Shown one piece after another: positions 1 through 8,764 of a stretch of 64,000 nucleotides of DNA (position 1 is the first letter of the stretch; each line of letters begins with the position of its first letter). The position numbers and the translations under genes were made by a program. Location of the stretch: NCBI RefSeq assembly GCF_002954245.1, contig NZ_PPTG01000009.1, positions 62,001-126,000 of the forward strand, in the 5' to 3' direction. The notes below the pieces were generated by a model. That model was not told the DNA's origin and did not search any database. It saw nothing but the letters and a program-made list of their open reading frames with translations. This DNA is from Cryobacterium aureum. GTDB taxonomy: Bacteria > Actinomycetota > Actinomycetes > Actinomycetales > Microbacteriaceae.

Positions 1-508
1 TCAGCGGAATCACAATGATGACCGTGAGGCCGCTCGCGAGGTCCTGCCAGGCAATGACCGCGATCAGAATGGGTGTAGCGATCATGGTCAGCAACAGTTG
101 CGGCAGGTAGCGGGCGAAGTAGTTGTCGAGCGCGTCGAGACCGGTCGTGACGACGGTCGACAGGCGCGCGCTCTGCTGGGAGGCGACCCAGTCCGGACCG
201 CGTTCGGCGAGCTTCACCATGACGCGGGCCCGCAGCTGGCTCTTCACCTGGGCGGCGCCGCGGTTGGCCGCAACTTCTAGCAGCCAGATGAGCACCGAGC
301 GCAGCACAACGACCCCGGCGAGGGCGGCCAGGGTCGGCATGATCGTGCTGAGCGGCTCGCCCGCGACGGTGAGCGTGATCGCCCGGGTCAGCAACCAGGC
401 GAACGCTATGACGACGAGGGTTTGCGCGAAGCCCAGCAGCGCGCCGATCAGAAGGAATCGGCGTGCTGCGTGGGCGTAACGAAGAAGACGAGGATCGAGG
501 GGACGCAC
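1..508 (-). CDS. cydD: CydD, thiol reductant ABC exporter subunit (5' part, truncated by window edge)
   Basis: This is the first 169 codons of an ABC exporter membrane domain, and the gene continues past the left edge. In the frame read leftwards an in-frame TAG lies shortly upstream. The GTG at 506-508 gives a start of MRPLDPRLLRYAHAARRF, followed by hydrophobic helices. CydDC exports cysteine and glutathione and is needed to assemble cytochrome bd. The gene follows cydB by 35 nt in the same direction, which is the usual actinobacterial cydABDC order. No good ribosome binding site is visible, so the start is tentative. The ATPase domain lies outside the window. Confidence 0.85.
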   Translation of the reverse strand, partial: MRPLDPRLLRYAHAARRFLLIGALLGFAQTLVVIAFAWLLTRAITLTVAGEPLSTIMPTLAALAGVVVLRSVLIWLLEVAANRGAAQVKSQLRARVMVKLAERGPDWVASQQSARLSTVVTTGLDALDNYFARYLPQLLLTMIATPILIAVIAWQDLASGLTVIIVIPL

Positions 509-543
509 TGGCTCAGTCTGCCACAGGGTCTATCGACGGCGAG

Positions 544-1548
544 CTAGTGTGCGGCGACCTCAATCTGCGCCCGGCCGATGCGCTTGCGGAACACCCAGTA
601 GGTCCAGCCCTGATAGAGCAGAATGACGGGCATCCCGATCAGTGCGGTCCAGCTCATCACGCCGAGCGTGTACGTCGACGAGGAGGCGTTCGCGATGGTC
701 AGGCTGTTGGTCGCGTCGTTGCTGGCCGGCATGACGTCGGGAAACAGCGAGGCGAACAGGGTGAGTACGGCGAGACCGATGGTTGCGGCCATCAGGCCGA
801 AGGCGAGCCGTTCGGCACCGTGCAGGTTAGCCAGGAAGGAGGCGATCAGCGCGACTGCGGCCAGGGCTGCGAAGACAGCGGATGCCACGGTGCCGTACGC
901 AAAAGTCGTCCAGACCAGGAAGGTCGCCGCGACCACGATCGTCACGATGCCGGCCTTGGTGGCGAGCTTTCGCGCCCTGACCCGAATGTCGCCCTCGGTC
1001 TTGAGCGAGACGAAGACAACCCCGTGCACGAAGAACAGCAGCAGCGTGGTGACGCCGCCGAGCAGGGCGTAGGGGTTCAAGAGGTCAAAGAACGTGCCGA
1101 TGTAGTCGTGGTTGGCGTCGAGCTTGACGCCGCGCACGACGTTGGCGAAGGCGACGCCCCAGAGCAGCGCCGGAACGGCCGAGCCGACGATGATCATGCC
1201 GTCGAACCACTTCTTCCAGGTGGACTCGGGGCGCTGGTGGCGGTACTCGAATGACACACCGCGCAGGATCAGTGCAACGAGAATGAGCAGCAGGGCCAGG
1301 TAGAAGCCGCTGAACATGGTCGCGTACCACTCGGGGAACGCTGCGAACAGCGAGGCGCCGGCGACGATGACCCAGGTTTCGTTGAGGTCCCAGACCGGAC
1401 CGATGGTGTTGATGAGAACGCGGCGATCGGTGTCGTCCTTGCCGAGAAATGGCAGGGACATTCCGACCCCGAAGTCGAAGCCATCGAGCACGAAGTACCC
1501 GATGAACATGACAGCGATGATCCAGAACCAGAGAATGGTGAGATCCAT
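544..1548 (-). CDS. cydB: Cytochrome bd ubiquinol oxidase subunit II
   Basis: The product is 334 residues, the usual CydB length, and almost entirely hydrophobic, with an N-terminal helix followed by the conserved GYFVLDGFDFGVGM motif. CydB is the partner of CydA in the membrane-bound, high-oxygen-affinity quinol oxidase that reduces O2 to water. It starts at an ATG 21 nt downstream of the cydA stop, with GGGAA about 8 nt upstream, so the two subunits are co-transcribed. cydD follows. Expression should depend on the promoter and palindromes upstream of cydA. Confidence 0.97.
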   Translation of the reverse strand: MDLTILWFWIIAVMFIGYFVLDGFDFGVGMSLPFLGKDDTDRRVLINTIGPVWDLNETWVIVAGASLFAAFPEWYATMFSGFYLALLLILVALILRGVSFEYRHQRPESTWKKWFDGMIIVGSAVPALLWGVAFANVVRGVKLDANHDYIGTFFDLLNPYALLGGVTTLLLFFVHGVVFVSLKTEGDIRVRARKLATKAGIVTIVVAATFLVWTTFAYGTVASAVFAALAAVALIASFLANLHGAERLAFGLMAATIGLAVLTLFASLFPDVMPASNDATNSLTIANASSSTYTLGVMSWTALIGMPVILLYQGWTYWVFRKRIGRAQIEVAAH

Positions 1549-1569
1549 TGTGTATTCCCGCTAACCGTT

Positions 1570-2982
1570 CTAGTAGACCGTGACAGATTGCTGGACGACG
1601 CCGGATTCGGCGCCCTGAGCCGGAGCATCGTCCGGGCCCTTCCGAACGGCCTTGAGGATGAGTTTGAACTCGACCACCGCGAGGATTCCGTAGAGCAGGG
1701 TGAAGACGATCAGTGAGATCAGAATCTCGATGCCGGTCACGCCGGGCGAGACGCCGTCTGCGGTGCGCATGAGTCCGAACACGAGCCAGGGCTGACGGCC
1801 CATTTCGGTGAACACCCAGCCGACGCTCATCGCGAGCAGCGAGAAGGGGAAGCTCCAAATCGCGACCTTCCACACCCAGGTGCGCTTCGGGCTACGCCCC
1901 TTGCGGGTCAGCCACAGGCCGACGACGGCGACGAGCATGTGCGCGAGACCGAGGCCGATCATCCAGCGGAACGCCCAGTAGGTGACCCAGATGGTCGGGG
2001 TGTAGTCGCCGGGGCCGTACAGGGTGACGTACTGCGACTGCAGGTTGTTGATGCCCTCGACCGTGCCGTCAAAGGTGTGGGTCGAGAGAAAGGAGAGCAG
2101 GTAGGGAATACGCACGGAGAACAGCTCGTGTACGCCGTCCGGCGTGCCGAGCGTGAAGACGGAGAAACTCGCATTGGCGCCCGTCGCCGTGTGATAGAGC
2201 GCCTCGGCCGCTGCCATTTTCATCGGCTGGGCGTCGACCATGACCAAGCCCAGCTGGTCACCCGCGAGGGTGGTGAGCACTCCGGCGATGACCATCATCC
2301 AGAGACCGAACTTAAGTGCGGGTCGCATCGTGTCGAGGTGCTGGTTGCGATAGAGGTGCCAGGCGGCCACCGAGATGATGAGTCCGCCAGACACCATGAA
2401 GCAGGCGAAGATCGTGTGCGGGAACGCGGCGAGAGCAATCGGGTTCGTGAGCAGTTCCCAGATGCTCGTGAGTTCGGCACGCCCCTTCTCCTCGTTGATG
2501 GTGTACGCGATCGGGTTTTGCATGAACGCATTCGCGGCAAGAATGAAATACGCCGACGTGATGGAGCCAACAACGGTCAGCCAAATCGTGGCCAGGTGAA
2601 CTTTTTTGGGGAGCTTGTCCCAGCCGAAGATCCATAGCCCGATGAAGGTCGCCTCGAGAAAGAACGCGAGAATTCCCTCAAAGGCGAGCGGAGCGCCGAA
2701 GACGTCACCGACGAAACGCGAGTAGTCCGACCAGTTCATACCGAACTGAAATTCCTGAACGATTCCGGTCACCACGCCCATGGCGACATTGATCAGAAAG
2801 ATCTTGCCGAAGAAGTGTGTCAGCTGCAGATATCGCGCCTTATCCGTACGCACCCACGCCGTCTGGAAGATCGCGACGGTGAGAGCCAGGCCAATGGTGA
2901 GTGGCACGAAAAGAAAGTGGTACATGGTGGTGAGACCGAACTGCCAACGTGCGAGGAGTAAAGGATCCAACCAGTCGTTCAT
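1570..2982 (-). CDS. cydA: Cytochrome bd ubiquinol oxidase subunit I
   Basis: CydA carries the haems and the quinol-binding loop of cytochrome bd oxidase. The ATG at 2982 is chosen because GGAGGG lies just upstream; it gives MNDWLDPLLLARWQFG and 470 residues. A longer frame to 3015 has no such site. Conserved features include an early WQFG...H motif (His about residue 22, a haem ligand in the family) and the late GWVFTEMGRQPW block that holds the haem b558 methionine region. The Q-loop is short, as in most actinobacteria. It is first in the leftward cydABD unit and divergent from the BlaI-type gene. Confidence 0.97.
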   Translation of the reverse strand: MNDWLDPLLLARWQFGLTTMYHFLFVPLTIGLALTVAIFQTAWVRTDKARYLQLTHFFGKIFLINVAMGVVTGIVQEFQFGMNWSDYSRFVGDVFGAPLAFEGILAFFLEATFIGLWIFGWDKLPKKVHLATIWLTVVGSITSAYFILAANAFMQNPIAYTINEEKGRAELTSIWELLTNPIALAAFPHTIFACFMVSGGLIISVAAWHLYRNQHLDTMRPALKFGLWMMVIAGVLTTLAGDQLGLVMVDAQPMKMAAAEALYHTATGANASFSVFTLGTPDGVHELFSVRIPYLLSFLSTHTFDGTVEGINNLQSQYVTLYGPGDYTPTIWVTYWAFRWMIGLGLAHMLVAVVGLWLTRKGRSPKRTWVWKVAIWSFPFSLLAMSVGWVFTEMGRQPWLVFGLMRTADGVSPGVTGIEILISLIVFTLLYGILAVVEFKLILKAVRKGPDDAPAQGAESGVVQQSVTVY

Positions 2983-3017
2983 ATGCCCTCCAGCATTTTT
3001 GTTCCAAGCACGCACTT

Positions 3018-3084
3018 TTCTACGCCGTGTAGAAGATTACACTTCTACACTGTGTAGAAATTAGTTTTTCTACGATTCGTAGAA
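3018..3084. promoter_or_regulatory. Three phased palindromic operators between cydA and the BlaI-type gene
   Basis: Three 17-bp inverted repeats of the form TTCTAC-N5-GTAGAA occur at 3018-3034, 3043-3059 and 3068-3084. Their centres are at 3026, 3051 and 3076, exactly 25 bp apart. The middle one, TTCTACACTGTGTAGAA, is a perfect palindrome. BlaI/MecI repressors bind inverted repeats with TACA/TGTA cores, and such a gene starts at 3106. Candidate -10 boxes sit between the repeats on both strands (for example TAATCT read leftwards at 3034-3039), so bound repressor could block both cydA and blaI. The repeats are seen directly; the binding protein is inferred. Confidence 0.8.
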
Positions 3085-3105
3085 GTATGCATTTAGCGGC
3101 GTACT

Positions 3106-3501
3106 ATGAAGAGCATGGGATCGCTGGGTGTACTCGAGAGACTGATGATGGACGTCCTGTGGGACTCTTCGACCCCGCTGACAGCCAATGAACTCAAGGA
3201 CTCTCTAACTCGTCCAAATGTGTCGGGTACCCCCACGAAGCAGCTGGCGACGACGACCGTTTTGACCGTACTGTCCCGGCTCGAAACAAAGGGCTTCGTC
3301 GCTCGTGACCGCAGCGTTCGCCCGCACGGCTACACCGCTGTCATGACTCGCGCCGCACACACTGCTGGTCTGATGCACGAGGTGCTTGGCCAGGTCCCCG
3401 ACCGCCAGGCGGCGCTGGCCCGGTTCATAGGCGATGTCACCCCACAGGAGGCCGAGACCCTGCGGCAGCTGCTCGGCGTCACGCCCAGGCACACCGCCTG
3501 A
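3106..3501 (+). CDS. BlaI/MecI/CopY-family transcriptional repressor
   Basis: The product is 131 residues, typical for the family, with an N-terminal winged helix that includes LERLMMDVLWDSS and the recognition segment TTVLTVLSRLETKGFV. BlaI-type proteins dimerise on palindromes and are usually inactivated by proteolysis triggered by a membrane M56 partner. That partner gene lies directly downstream. The ATG at 3106 has no clear ribosome binding site; an ATG at 3115 preceded by GAAGAG is an equally good start. The divergent cydA gene shares the operator region, so control of cytochrome bd as well as autoregulation is likely. No beta-lactamase gene is nearby. Confidence 0.9.
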   Translation: MKSMGSLGVLERLMMDVLWDSSTPLTANELKDSLTRPNVSGTPTKQLATTTVLTVLSRLETKGFVARDRSVRPHGYTAVMTRAAHTAGLMHEVLGQVPDRQAALARFIGDVTPQEAETLRQLLGVTPRHTA

Positions 3502-3526
3502 CCTGCCTGCCGACTCACCAATTCCC

Positions 3527-4522
3527 GTGATTACCGCCGCCGCCCTGCTCGGCGCCATCGCCGTACTGCTCGCCTGGCCGGTACCGCTCGTGCTCGCCCG
3601 CTCGGCCTGGCCGGCGCGTTCTCCAGCTGTAGCACTCGTACTCTGGCAAGCTATTGCATTGTCCGGCGGCATGTCCATGATTGGATCGCTGCTCGTCTAC
3701 GGCCTCGTTCCGTTCGGCGACGCACTGCCGCAGAGCATCGCCGCCCTGGGCGGCGATCTGCGAGCAGGCATCCTCCCCGCCGGCACGAGTTTCACCCATG
3801 TGCTCGCGCTCGGCGCGGCCATTCTGCTCGGCACGCACCTGCTGCTCAATCTGCTTGCGACCTTCGTGCGGGCCGAGCGGCAGCGCCGGCGTCACCACGC
3901 CCTCATCGCCCTCCTCAGCGACCCTCTGAACGGTCAGCCCGGAATGCGCGTCATCGACCATCCGGCACCGGTCGCGTACTGCCTGCCCGGGGCCGGGCAT
4001 TCGGCGACGGTCCTCTCGAATGGCCTGCTCCGGCTACTCGACGCCGATCAGGTGCGTGCGGTGATCGCGCACGAGCAGGCGCACCTCGTGCAACAGCACC
4101 ACCTGGTGCTGCTCGCGTTCAAGAGCTGGCACAGCGCCCTGCCCTGGTTTCCCATCGCCAACCGCGCCGAAAACGCGGTCGCCCTGCTGGTCGAGATGCT
4201 CGCCGACGATCATGCCCGCCGCATAGTTGACGACCACACCCTGGCCCGCGCGATCGCGCTCGTCGGCTTCACCCTAGCCGGCGCTATTCCCCCACCAGGC
4301 AGCGAAGCGGATGCTGCGGTCGCATCCCCTTCGCTGCCTGGCAGAGCGCGCTCTGGCAGAGCGCAACCGGCTGAGCCCGAGCATCCGGCGCACCAAGTCA
4401 TGCCGAGAGTGGCGCGGCTGATGAATCCGACCGTGCCGCTGGGCTACGCGGCCACGACCGGAGCACTCACCGTGTCAGCGGTGCTCCTGGCCGGGCCGGC
4501 GCTCATTCTGTTCGCTGCCTAG
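3527..4522 (+). CDS. M56-family membrane zinc metallopeptidase (BlaR1-type, no sensor domain)
   Basis: This is a 331-residue membrane protein with hydrophobic segments near residues 1-20, 33-60 and 90-115 and at the C terminus. The zinc site is HEQAH in VIAHEQAHLVQQHH, with a downstream EMLADDHA that supplies the likely third ligand. In BlaR1/MecR1 this domain leads to loss of the BlaI repressor. Here the protein ends after the peptidase region and has no C-terminal penicillin-binding sensor. The GTG at 3527 lies 25 nt after the blaI stop, and a frame open to 3434 would overlap blaI. What signal it senses cannot be read from the sequence. Confidence 0.85.
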   Translation: MITAAALLGAIAVLLAWPVPLVLARSAWPARSPAVALVLWQAIALSGGMSMIGSLLVYGLVPFGDALPQSIAALGGDLRAGILPAGTSFTHVLALGAAILLGTHLLLNLLATFVRAERQRRRHHALIALLSDPLNGQPGMRVIDHPAPVAYCLPGAGHSATVLSNGLLRLLDADQVRAVIAHEQAHLVQQHHLVLLAFKSWHSALPWFPIANRAENAVALLVEMLADDHARRIVDDHTLARAIALVGFTLAGAIPPPGSEADAAVASPSLPGRARSGRAQPAEPEHPAHQVMPRVARLMNPTVPLGYAATTGALTVSAVLLAGPALILFAA

Positions 4523-4533
4523 AGCAGAAGCAA

Positions 4534-5457
4534 CTAGACCAGCTTTTCCTTAGTCAGCCAGGCGGTCGCGATCTTGTCGGCCGACAGTTGGTCGTTGACG
4601 CTCTGCGAGTTCAACTGGACCAGCGTGTCCTCCGTGAGAGCCGCGCTGACCTTGTTGAGGATCGCTGCCGCAGTGTCATCGATCTTGTCGGAGACGACGG
4701 GCACGACGTTGGAGGGCAAGAACAGTGCGTCGGGGTCCTCCAGCACAACGAGGTTGCCCGATTCGAAGGCCGGACTCGCGGTGTAGATGTTGGCCAGCTG
4801 GATATCGCCGTCCTCGAGCGCCTTGACCGTGAGCGGGCCTCCACCATCCTCTACGGGCTTAAATCCAGCGGTCTCGATCCCGTACTTCTCCTTGAGGGCG
4901 GTCGGTCCGTAGGGGCGGGTTTCCAGTTCGGAGTTGCCACCGACGGTGATCGGCACGGTGACGTTGATGAGCGAGGCGATGTCGGTGAGGTTGTACTTGG
5001 TCGCGAAGTCGGCGGTGACCGTCCACGAGTTCTGGTCGGATGCTCCGGCCTGGTCGAGTACCCGGAGGTTGTCGGGCAGGGCGGCTTGGAGTTGCTCATA
5101 GGTCTCGTCGCTCGTGCCGCCGGCGGCGGTCTTGTCCAGCGCCTGCAGCAGGTCCCCAGTATATTCGGGGAAGACGTCGATCTTGCCGGCCTCGATGTCG
5201 GGCAGGTAAACCTCGCGCTGGCCGATCTGGAACTGTCGGTCAACGGTGAAACCGCCGGATTCCAAGGCTTGGGAGTAGATCTCCGCGATGATCTCGTTGG
5301 AGTAGTACGCCTGCGATCCGACCACGATGGTGGAGCTTCCGGCGCTACTCGATGGTTCCGCCAGGGGGTCCCCCGACGCACACCCTGCAAGGGCTACGAC
5401 GGCCCCAACCGCGACCACGCCGATGAGCGTGAGTCGGCCTCTATTTGCTGTGAACAT
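4534..5457 (-). CDS. Glycine betaine/osmoprotectant ABC transporter substrate-binding lipoprotein
   Basis: The 307-residue precursor has a signal peptide ending in the lipobox LAGC (Cys26), so it is a lipid-anchored binding protein. The mature part begins with the OpuAC/OpuBC-type sequence TIVVGSQAYYSNEIIAEIYSQ and contains PEYTGDLL, both typical of quaternary-amine binding proteins. It is the last gene of a four-gene leftward unit (ATPase, permease, permease, binding protein), and its ATG overlaps the previous stop by 17 nt. Osmoprotectant uptake is the likely role. The exact ligand (betaine, choline or carnitine) is unknown. Confidence 0.92.
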   Translation of the reverse strand: MFTANRGRLTLIGVVAVGAVVALAGCASGDPLAEPSSSAGSSTIVVGSQAYYSNEIIAEIYSQALESGGFTVDRQFQIGQREVYLPDIEAGKIDVFPEYTGDLLQALDKTAAGGTSDETYEQLQAALPDNLRVLDQAGASDQNSWTVTADFATKYNLTDIASLINVTVPITVGGNSELETRPYGPTALKEKYGIETAGFKPVEDGGGPLTVKALEDGDIQLANIYTASPAFESGNLVVLEDPDALFLPSNVVPVVSDKIDDTAAAILNKVSAALTEDTLVQLNSQSVNDQLSADKIATAWLTKEKLV

Positions 5458-6196
5458 GACTGTTTCCTTCCTTGATGGTGGGTTCCATCACCGGGCGGGA
5501 TCGGGATGACCCGTCACGGATATCTGTGGGGAGCCCCGCTGTGACGCCGCGGGGCACGACCAATTTTTGCACGAGAGCGAAGACGCCCTCCGACACGATG
5601 GCGAGCAGGATCACCAGGATCGATCCGCCGAGCATCTCGCCGTAGTCGCGGATTCGCAAGCCCTCGAAGAGGTAACGGCCCAGGCCGAAATCGGCGATGT
5701 AGGCGGCCAGGGTCGCCGTCGCCACCACCTGCAGGGTCGCCGAGCGAAAGCCGCCGATGAGCAGGGGCAGCCCGAGCGGCAGCTCGACCTTCTGAACGAT
5801 CTGGGCCTCTGACATGCCCACCGCTCGCGCAGCATCGATAATCTTGCGATCGATGGCCTCAAACCCGGTATAGGCACCGGCGAGGATGGGCGGAATGGCG
5901 AGCACGGTCAGCGCCACGTAGGGAGCGTTGAGCCCGATTCCCACCCACAGGCCGACCAGGGTGAGCAAGCCGAGGGTGGGTATGGCCCGGAAGGCGCCCG
6001 AGAGTGCAACGGCCAGCCCGCGGCCGCGACCGGTATGACCAATCAGAAAGCCGATCGGTACGGCAATCAGCGCGGCGACGAGCAGGGTCACGAGGGTGAA
6101 TAGCAGGTGCTGGGCGAGGCGGGTAGGTATCCCTCCGGCGCCAACCCAGTTCGCGGGATCGACCAGCCAGGCCAGGGTTTCGGTCAGGAAGCTCAT
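5441..6196 (-). CDS. Osmoprotectant ABC transporter permease (second)
   Basis: The product has 251 residues with five to six membrane segments and the EAA loop typical of binding-protein-dependent permeases (AARAVGMSEAQIVQKVELPLGLP). It belongs to the OpuCB/OpuCD/ProW group. The ATG at 6196 forms an ATGA overlap with the stop of the preceding permease, which favours this start over the longer open frame to 6262. It pairs with the neighbouring permease to form the channel served by the ATPase at 6876-7811. Confidence 0.92.
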   Translation of the reverse strand: MSFLTETLAWLVDPANWVGAGGIPTRLAQHLLFTLVTLLVAALIAVPIGFLIGHTGRGRGLAVALSGAFRAIPTLGLLTLVGLWVGIGLNAPYVALTVLAIPPILAGAYTGFEAIDRKIIDAARAVGMSEAQIVQKVELPLGLPLLIGGFRSATLQVVATATLAAYIADFGLGRYLFEGLRIRDYGEMLGGSILVILLAIVSEGVFALVQKLVVPRGVTAGLPTDIRDGSSRSRPVMEPTIKEGNSHVHSK

Positions 6197-6879
6197 GTGG
6201 AGACCTCCCGCGCGACGGCACCTGGTCGGGAAGCTCCGCCGACCGCGCTGCGCCGTGTCCACGGCATCAGCACCCGTCCAATCAGAACGAGTATTGCGTC
6301 GAGGGCCAGAGCAAGCAGCACGGTAGCAAGGGTACCCGCGATGATCTCCGCCTGGATTCCCCGTTGAAACCCGTCGGTGAACAGGCTGCCGAGGCTCGGA
6401 GCGCCGATCACCGCGCCGACCGTGGCCAGGCTCACCGTGCTGACCGCTACGACGCGCAAACCGGCCAGCAGCACGGGCCCGGCCAGTGGCAGCTCAACCT
6501 GCCAAAATGACGTCCAGCCGGAAAATCCAACGGCGGTCGCGGACTGCTGCACGTCGCGGTCGACAGAACCGAGACCATCCGCTACTACGCGCACCATCAG
6601 CGCCACCCCGTAGAGCGTCAGCGCGATGATCAGGTTCAGCGGCGAACGGATGCTGGTACCCACGATAAAGGGCAGCACGATGAACAACGGCAACGACGGA
6701 ATCGCGTAGAGCAATCCGACCGTGGTCAGAATGACCGCGCGGCTCGCCCGATACCGGTGTGCCAGCCACCCGAACGGCAGGGCGATGATGAAACTCAGGA
6801 TGATCGAAGGCACGCTAAGAATGAGGTGATCGAACGTGCGATCCCAAATGAGGTCCAGATTCGACCAGACCCAGGTCAC
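6193..6879 (-). CDS. Osmoprotectant ABC transporter permease (first)
   Basis: This is a 228-residue inner-membrane permease of the OpuCB/ProW type. It contains an EAA-like loop, VQQSATAVGFSGWTSFWQVELP, in the cytoplasmic segment. The GTG start shares a four-base GTGA overlap with the ATPase stop, and its own stop overlaps the next permease by four bases, so translation is probably coupled through the operon. Two dissimilar permease genes are normal for OpuC-type systems. Confidence 0.92.
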   Translation of the reverse strand: MTWVWSNLDLIWDRTFDHLILSVPSIILSFIIALPFGWLAHRYRASRAVILTTVGLLYAIPSLPLFIVLPFIVGTSIRSPLNLIIALTLYGVALMVRVVADGLGSVDRDVQQSATAVGFSGWTSFWQVELPLAGPVLLAGLRVVAVSTVSLATVGAVIGAPSLGSLFTDGFQRGIQAEIIAGTLATVLLALALDAILVLIGRVLMPWTRRSAVGGASRPGAVAREVST

Positions 6880-7811
6880 TGCGAGTCCCCACCCTGCGCC
6901 GAAGCACCCGGTGCGCGAAGACCGGCCTTTGACTTTTCGCTGGCCGACACGGTGCCGGCCGACACTGCGCCGGCCGCCGGGGATGCGGCCGTCGAGCGTT
7001 CGCCCACGAGAACACCGGCGAGACGCCCGGTTTCGTCGACCACGACGTCGCCATCCCCATAGTTCTCGACGTGCAGAGCTCGCTTGCCGCGATCGGCGCC
7101 GACAAACGTTGCCACGAACTCGTCAATTGGATTGGCCAGAATGTCGGCGGGCGACCCGACCTGGGCCACCTTGCCGCCGGTGCGCAGGATGACCACACGA
7201 TCGCCAAGCAGAAAGGCTTCGTCAATATCGTGAGTGACGAAGACCACGGTCTTGCCGAGTTCCTGCTGCAGCCGCAGCAGCTCCTGCTGAAGTTCGGCGC
7301 GCACGATCGGGTCCACCGCACCGAACGGCTCGTCCATCAGCAGAATATTGGGATTGACAGCGAGCCCTCGGGCCACGCCGACGCGTTGCTGCTGACCACC
7401 GGAGAGCTGGCTGGGATACCGGTTGGCGAGCGAACGGTCCAGTCCTACCGTATCGAGCAGTTGCAGTGCTTCATCTCGGGCCTTCTTCTTGGGCATTCCG
7501 CGCAGCATGGGCACCGTGGCCACGTTGTCGATCACCCTGCGGTGGGGTAGCAGCCCTGAATTCTGCATGACGTAGCCGATCCCGCGCCGCAGTTTGACCG
7601 GCTCGAGGGTAGCGATATCGGCTCCGTCGATCTCGATGGACCCGCTGGTCGGATCAACCATACGGTTGATCATTCGCAGCAGGGTCGTTTTTCCCGACCC
7701 CGACGTTCCAACGAAAACGGTGGTCTTGTGCGAGGGCAGAATGAGGCTGAAATCGTCGACGGCGAGGGTGCCGTCGGGGAACCGTTTGGTCACCGAGTGG
7801 AATTCAATCAT
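6876..7811 (-). CDS. Osmoprotectant ABC transporter ATP-binding protein
   Basis: The 311-residue protein has Walker A GTSGSGKT (about residues 35-42), the ABC signature LSGGQQQR, Walker B ILLMDEP and the switch histidine in FVTHDIDEAF. This is the OpuCA/ProV arrangement. The C-terminal part (from about residue 240) is short and does not look like the paired CBS domains of classical OpuCA, so osmotic gating through CBS domains may be absent. It is the first gene of the operon, and GAGGAG lies about 12-17 nt upstream of the ATG. Confidence 0.93.
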   Translation of the reverse strand: MIEFHSVTKRFPDGTLAVDDFSLILPSHKTTVFVGTSGSGKTTLLRMINRMVDPTSGSIEIDGADIATLEPVKLRRGIGYVMQNSGLLPHRRVIDNVATVPMLRGMPKKKARDEALQLLDTVGLDRSLANRYPSQLSGGQQQRVGVARGLAVNPNILLMDEPFGAVDPIVRAELQQELLRLQQELGKTVVFVTHDIDEAFLLGDRVVILRTGGKVAQVGSPADILANPIDEFVATFVGADRGKRALHVENYGDGDVVVDETGRLAGVLVGERSTAASPAAGAVSAGTVSASEKSKAGLRAPGASAQGGDSQ

Positions 7812-7944
7812 CCTGGTGGCTCGCTCCTCGCATCATCGGGTCAACACAAAGCAGATGCTAACCCAATCACTATTCGCGGCGACAGGCAAAACAGATTGCG
7901 CAGAAAGATTTATCCAACAGCGAACACGCGAAGCCCCCAAACCC

Positions 7945-7977
7945 AAAAAAGCCGGGCGACCCCGTGGGTCGCCCGGC
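7945..7977 (-). terminator. Rho-independent terminator of the TetR gene
   Basis: A perfect 12-bp stem (7951-7962 with 7966-7977) and a 3-nt loop is followed, in the leftward direction, by six T residues (A run at 7945-7950). It begins 12 nt after the TetR stop codon. It also insulates the osmoprotectant operon from read-through. Confidence 0.9.
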
Positions 7978-7989
7978 TCGTGACGCCCT

Positions 7990-8667
7990 TTAGGACGCGG
8001 TTGCCAGCAGGTTCAGCGCTTGCGGGCTATAGAAACGATCGAGGTAGTCACGCAGCACCAGGCGGCACTCGGCGATGAAACGCTCGTCACCGAGCGGATC
8101 GGTGTGGAAGGCGCGGGCGAGCAGCGCGTCGGCCATCTCGACGGCGACTTCGAGTCGAAAGATCAGGTCATCGCCGGCCGGCAGATCGAACTCGTTGACG
8201 AGCACGTCAGCGAGGCGGCGGGCGAAGAAATCGGCATCCGCTACGGCGTCGACGGCGGGAGCGCCATCGCGGTCGTCGAAGTTCACGATGCGAAAGCCAG
8301 GCTCGGATCGGTAGAGGCCAACAAAGGCCGTCACGACGCAATCCACGGCGTCCCACCAGGAGGTGAGGGTGCTGGCTCCGAGCTCGTCGACGACCCGCTG
8401 CCGAAAACGCACAACGGCGCGCTCGTGCAGGGCGTGCAAAACGGCCACCCGGTCTGGATAGTAGCGATACACCGTGCCAATAGAGGCACCAGCCCGTTCG
8501 GCGATCATCGCGGTCGTGATGCGGTCGAAACCGACCTCGTCCACAACGGCGGCGGCCGCATCGAGCAAACCGGACAGACGTGCAGCGCTGCGCTGCTGAA
8601 TCGGCTCGGTGCGCACTTGCTGAAGTGCTGCACCGGTCTCTTCACCCAATAGGCCACCAAGCGACAT
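7990..8667 (-). CDS. TetR/AcrR-family transcriptional regulator
   Basis: The product is 225 residues. The N-terminal helix-turn-helix spans about residues 42-75 (ITTAMIAERAGASIGTVYRYY), the signature of TetR repressors. The C-terminal ligand domain is not specific enough to name an effector. The ATG at 8667 is preceded by GGGGG about 4-9 nt upstream. It is a monocistronic gene with its own terminator at 7945-7977 and is divergent from the App1-type phosphatase at 8765. That gene, or the regulator itself, is the most likely target, but no convincing palindrome was seen in the 97-nt gap. Confidence 0.92.
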   Translation of the reverse strand: MSLGGLLGEETGAALQQVRTEPIQQRSAARLSGLLDAAAAVVDEVGFDRITTAMIAERAGASIGTVYRYYPDRVAVLHALHERAVVRFRQRVVDELGASTLTSWWDAVDCVVTAFVGLYRSEPGFRIVNFDDRDGAPAVDAVADADFFARRLADVLVNEFDLPAGDDLIFRLEVAVEMADALLARAFHTDPLGDERFIAECRLVLRDYLDRFYSPQALNLLATAS

Positions 8668-8764
8668 TTATCCCCCTTGAAGATAAGTCACCATCCTACG
8701 GGGTAAAACCCTTTTTACACAGGCTTGATCGGGGGATGCACAGCGAACATGGCAGAATGAAGGA

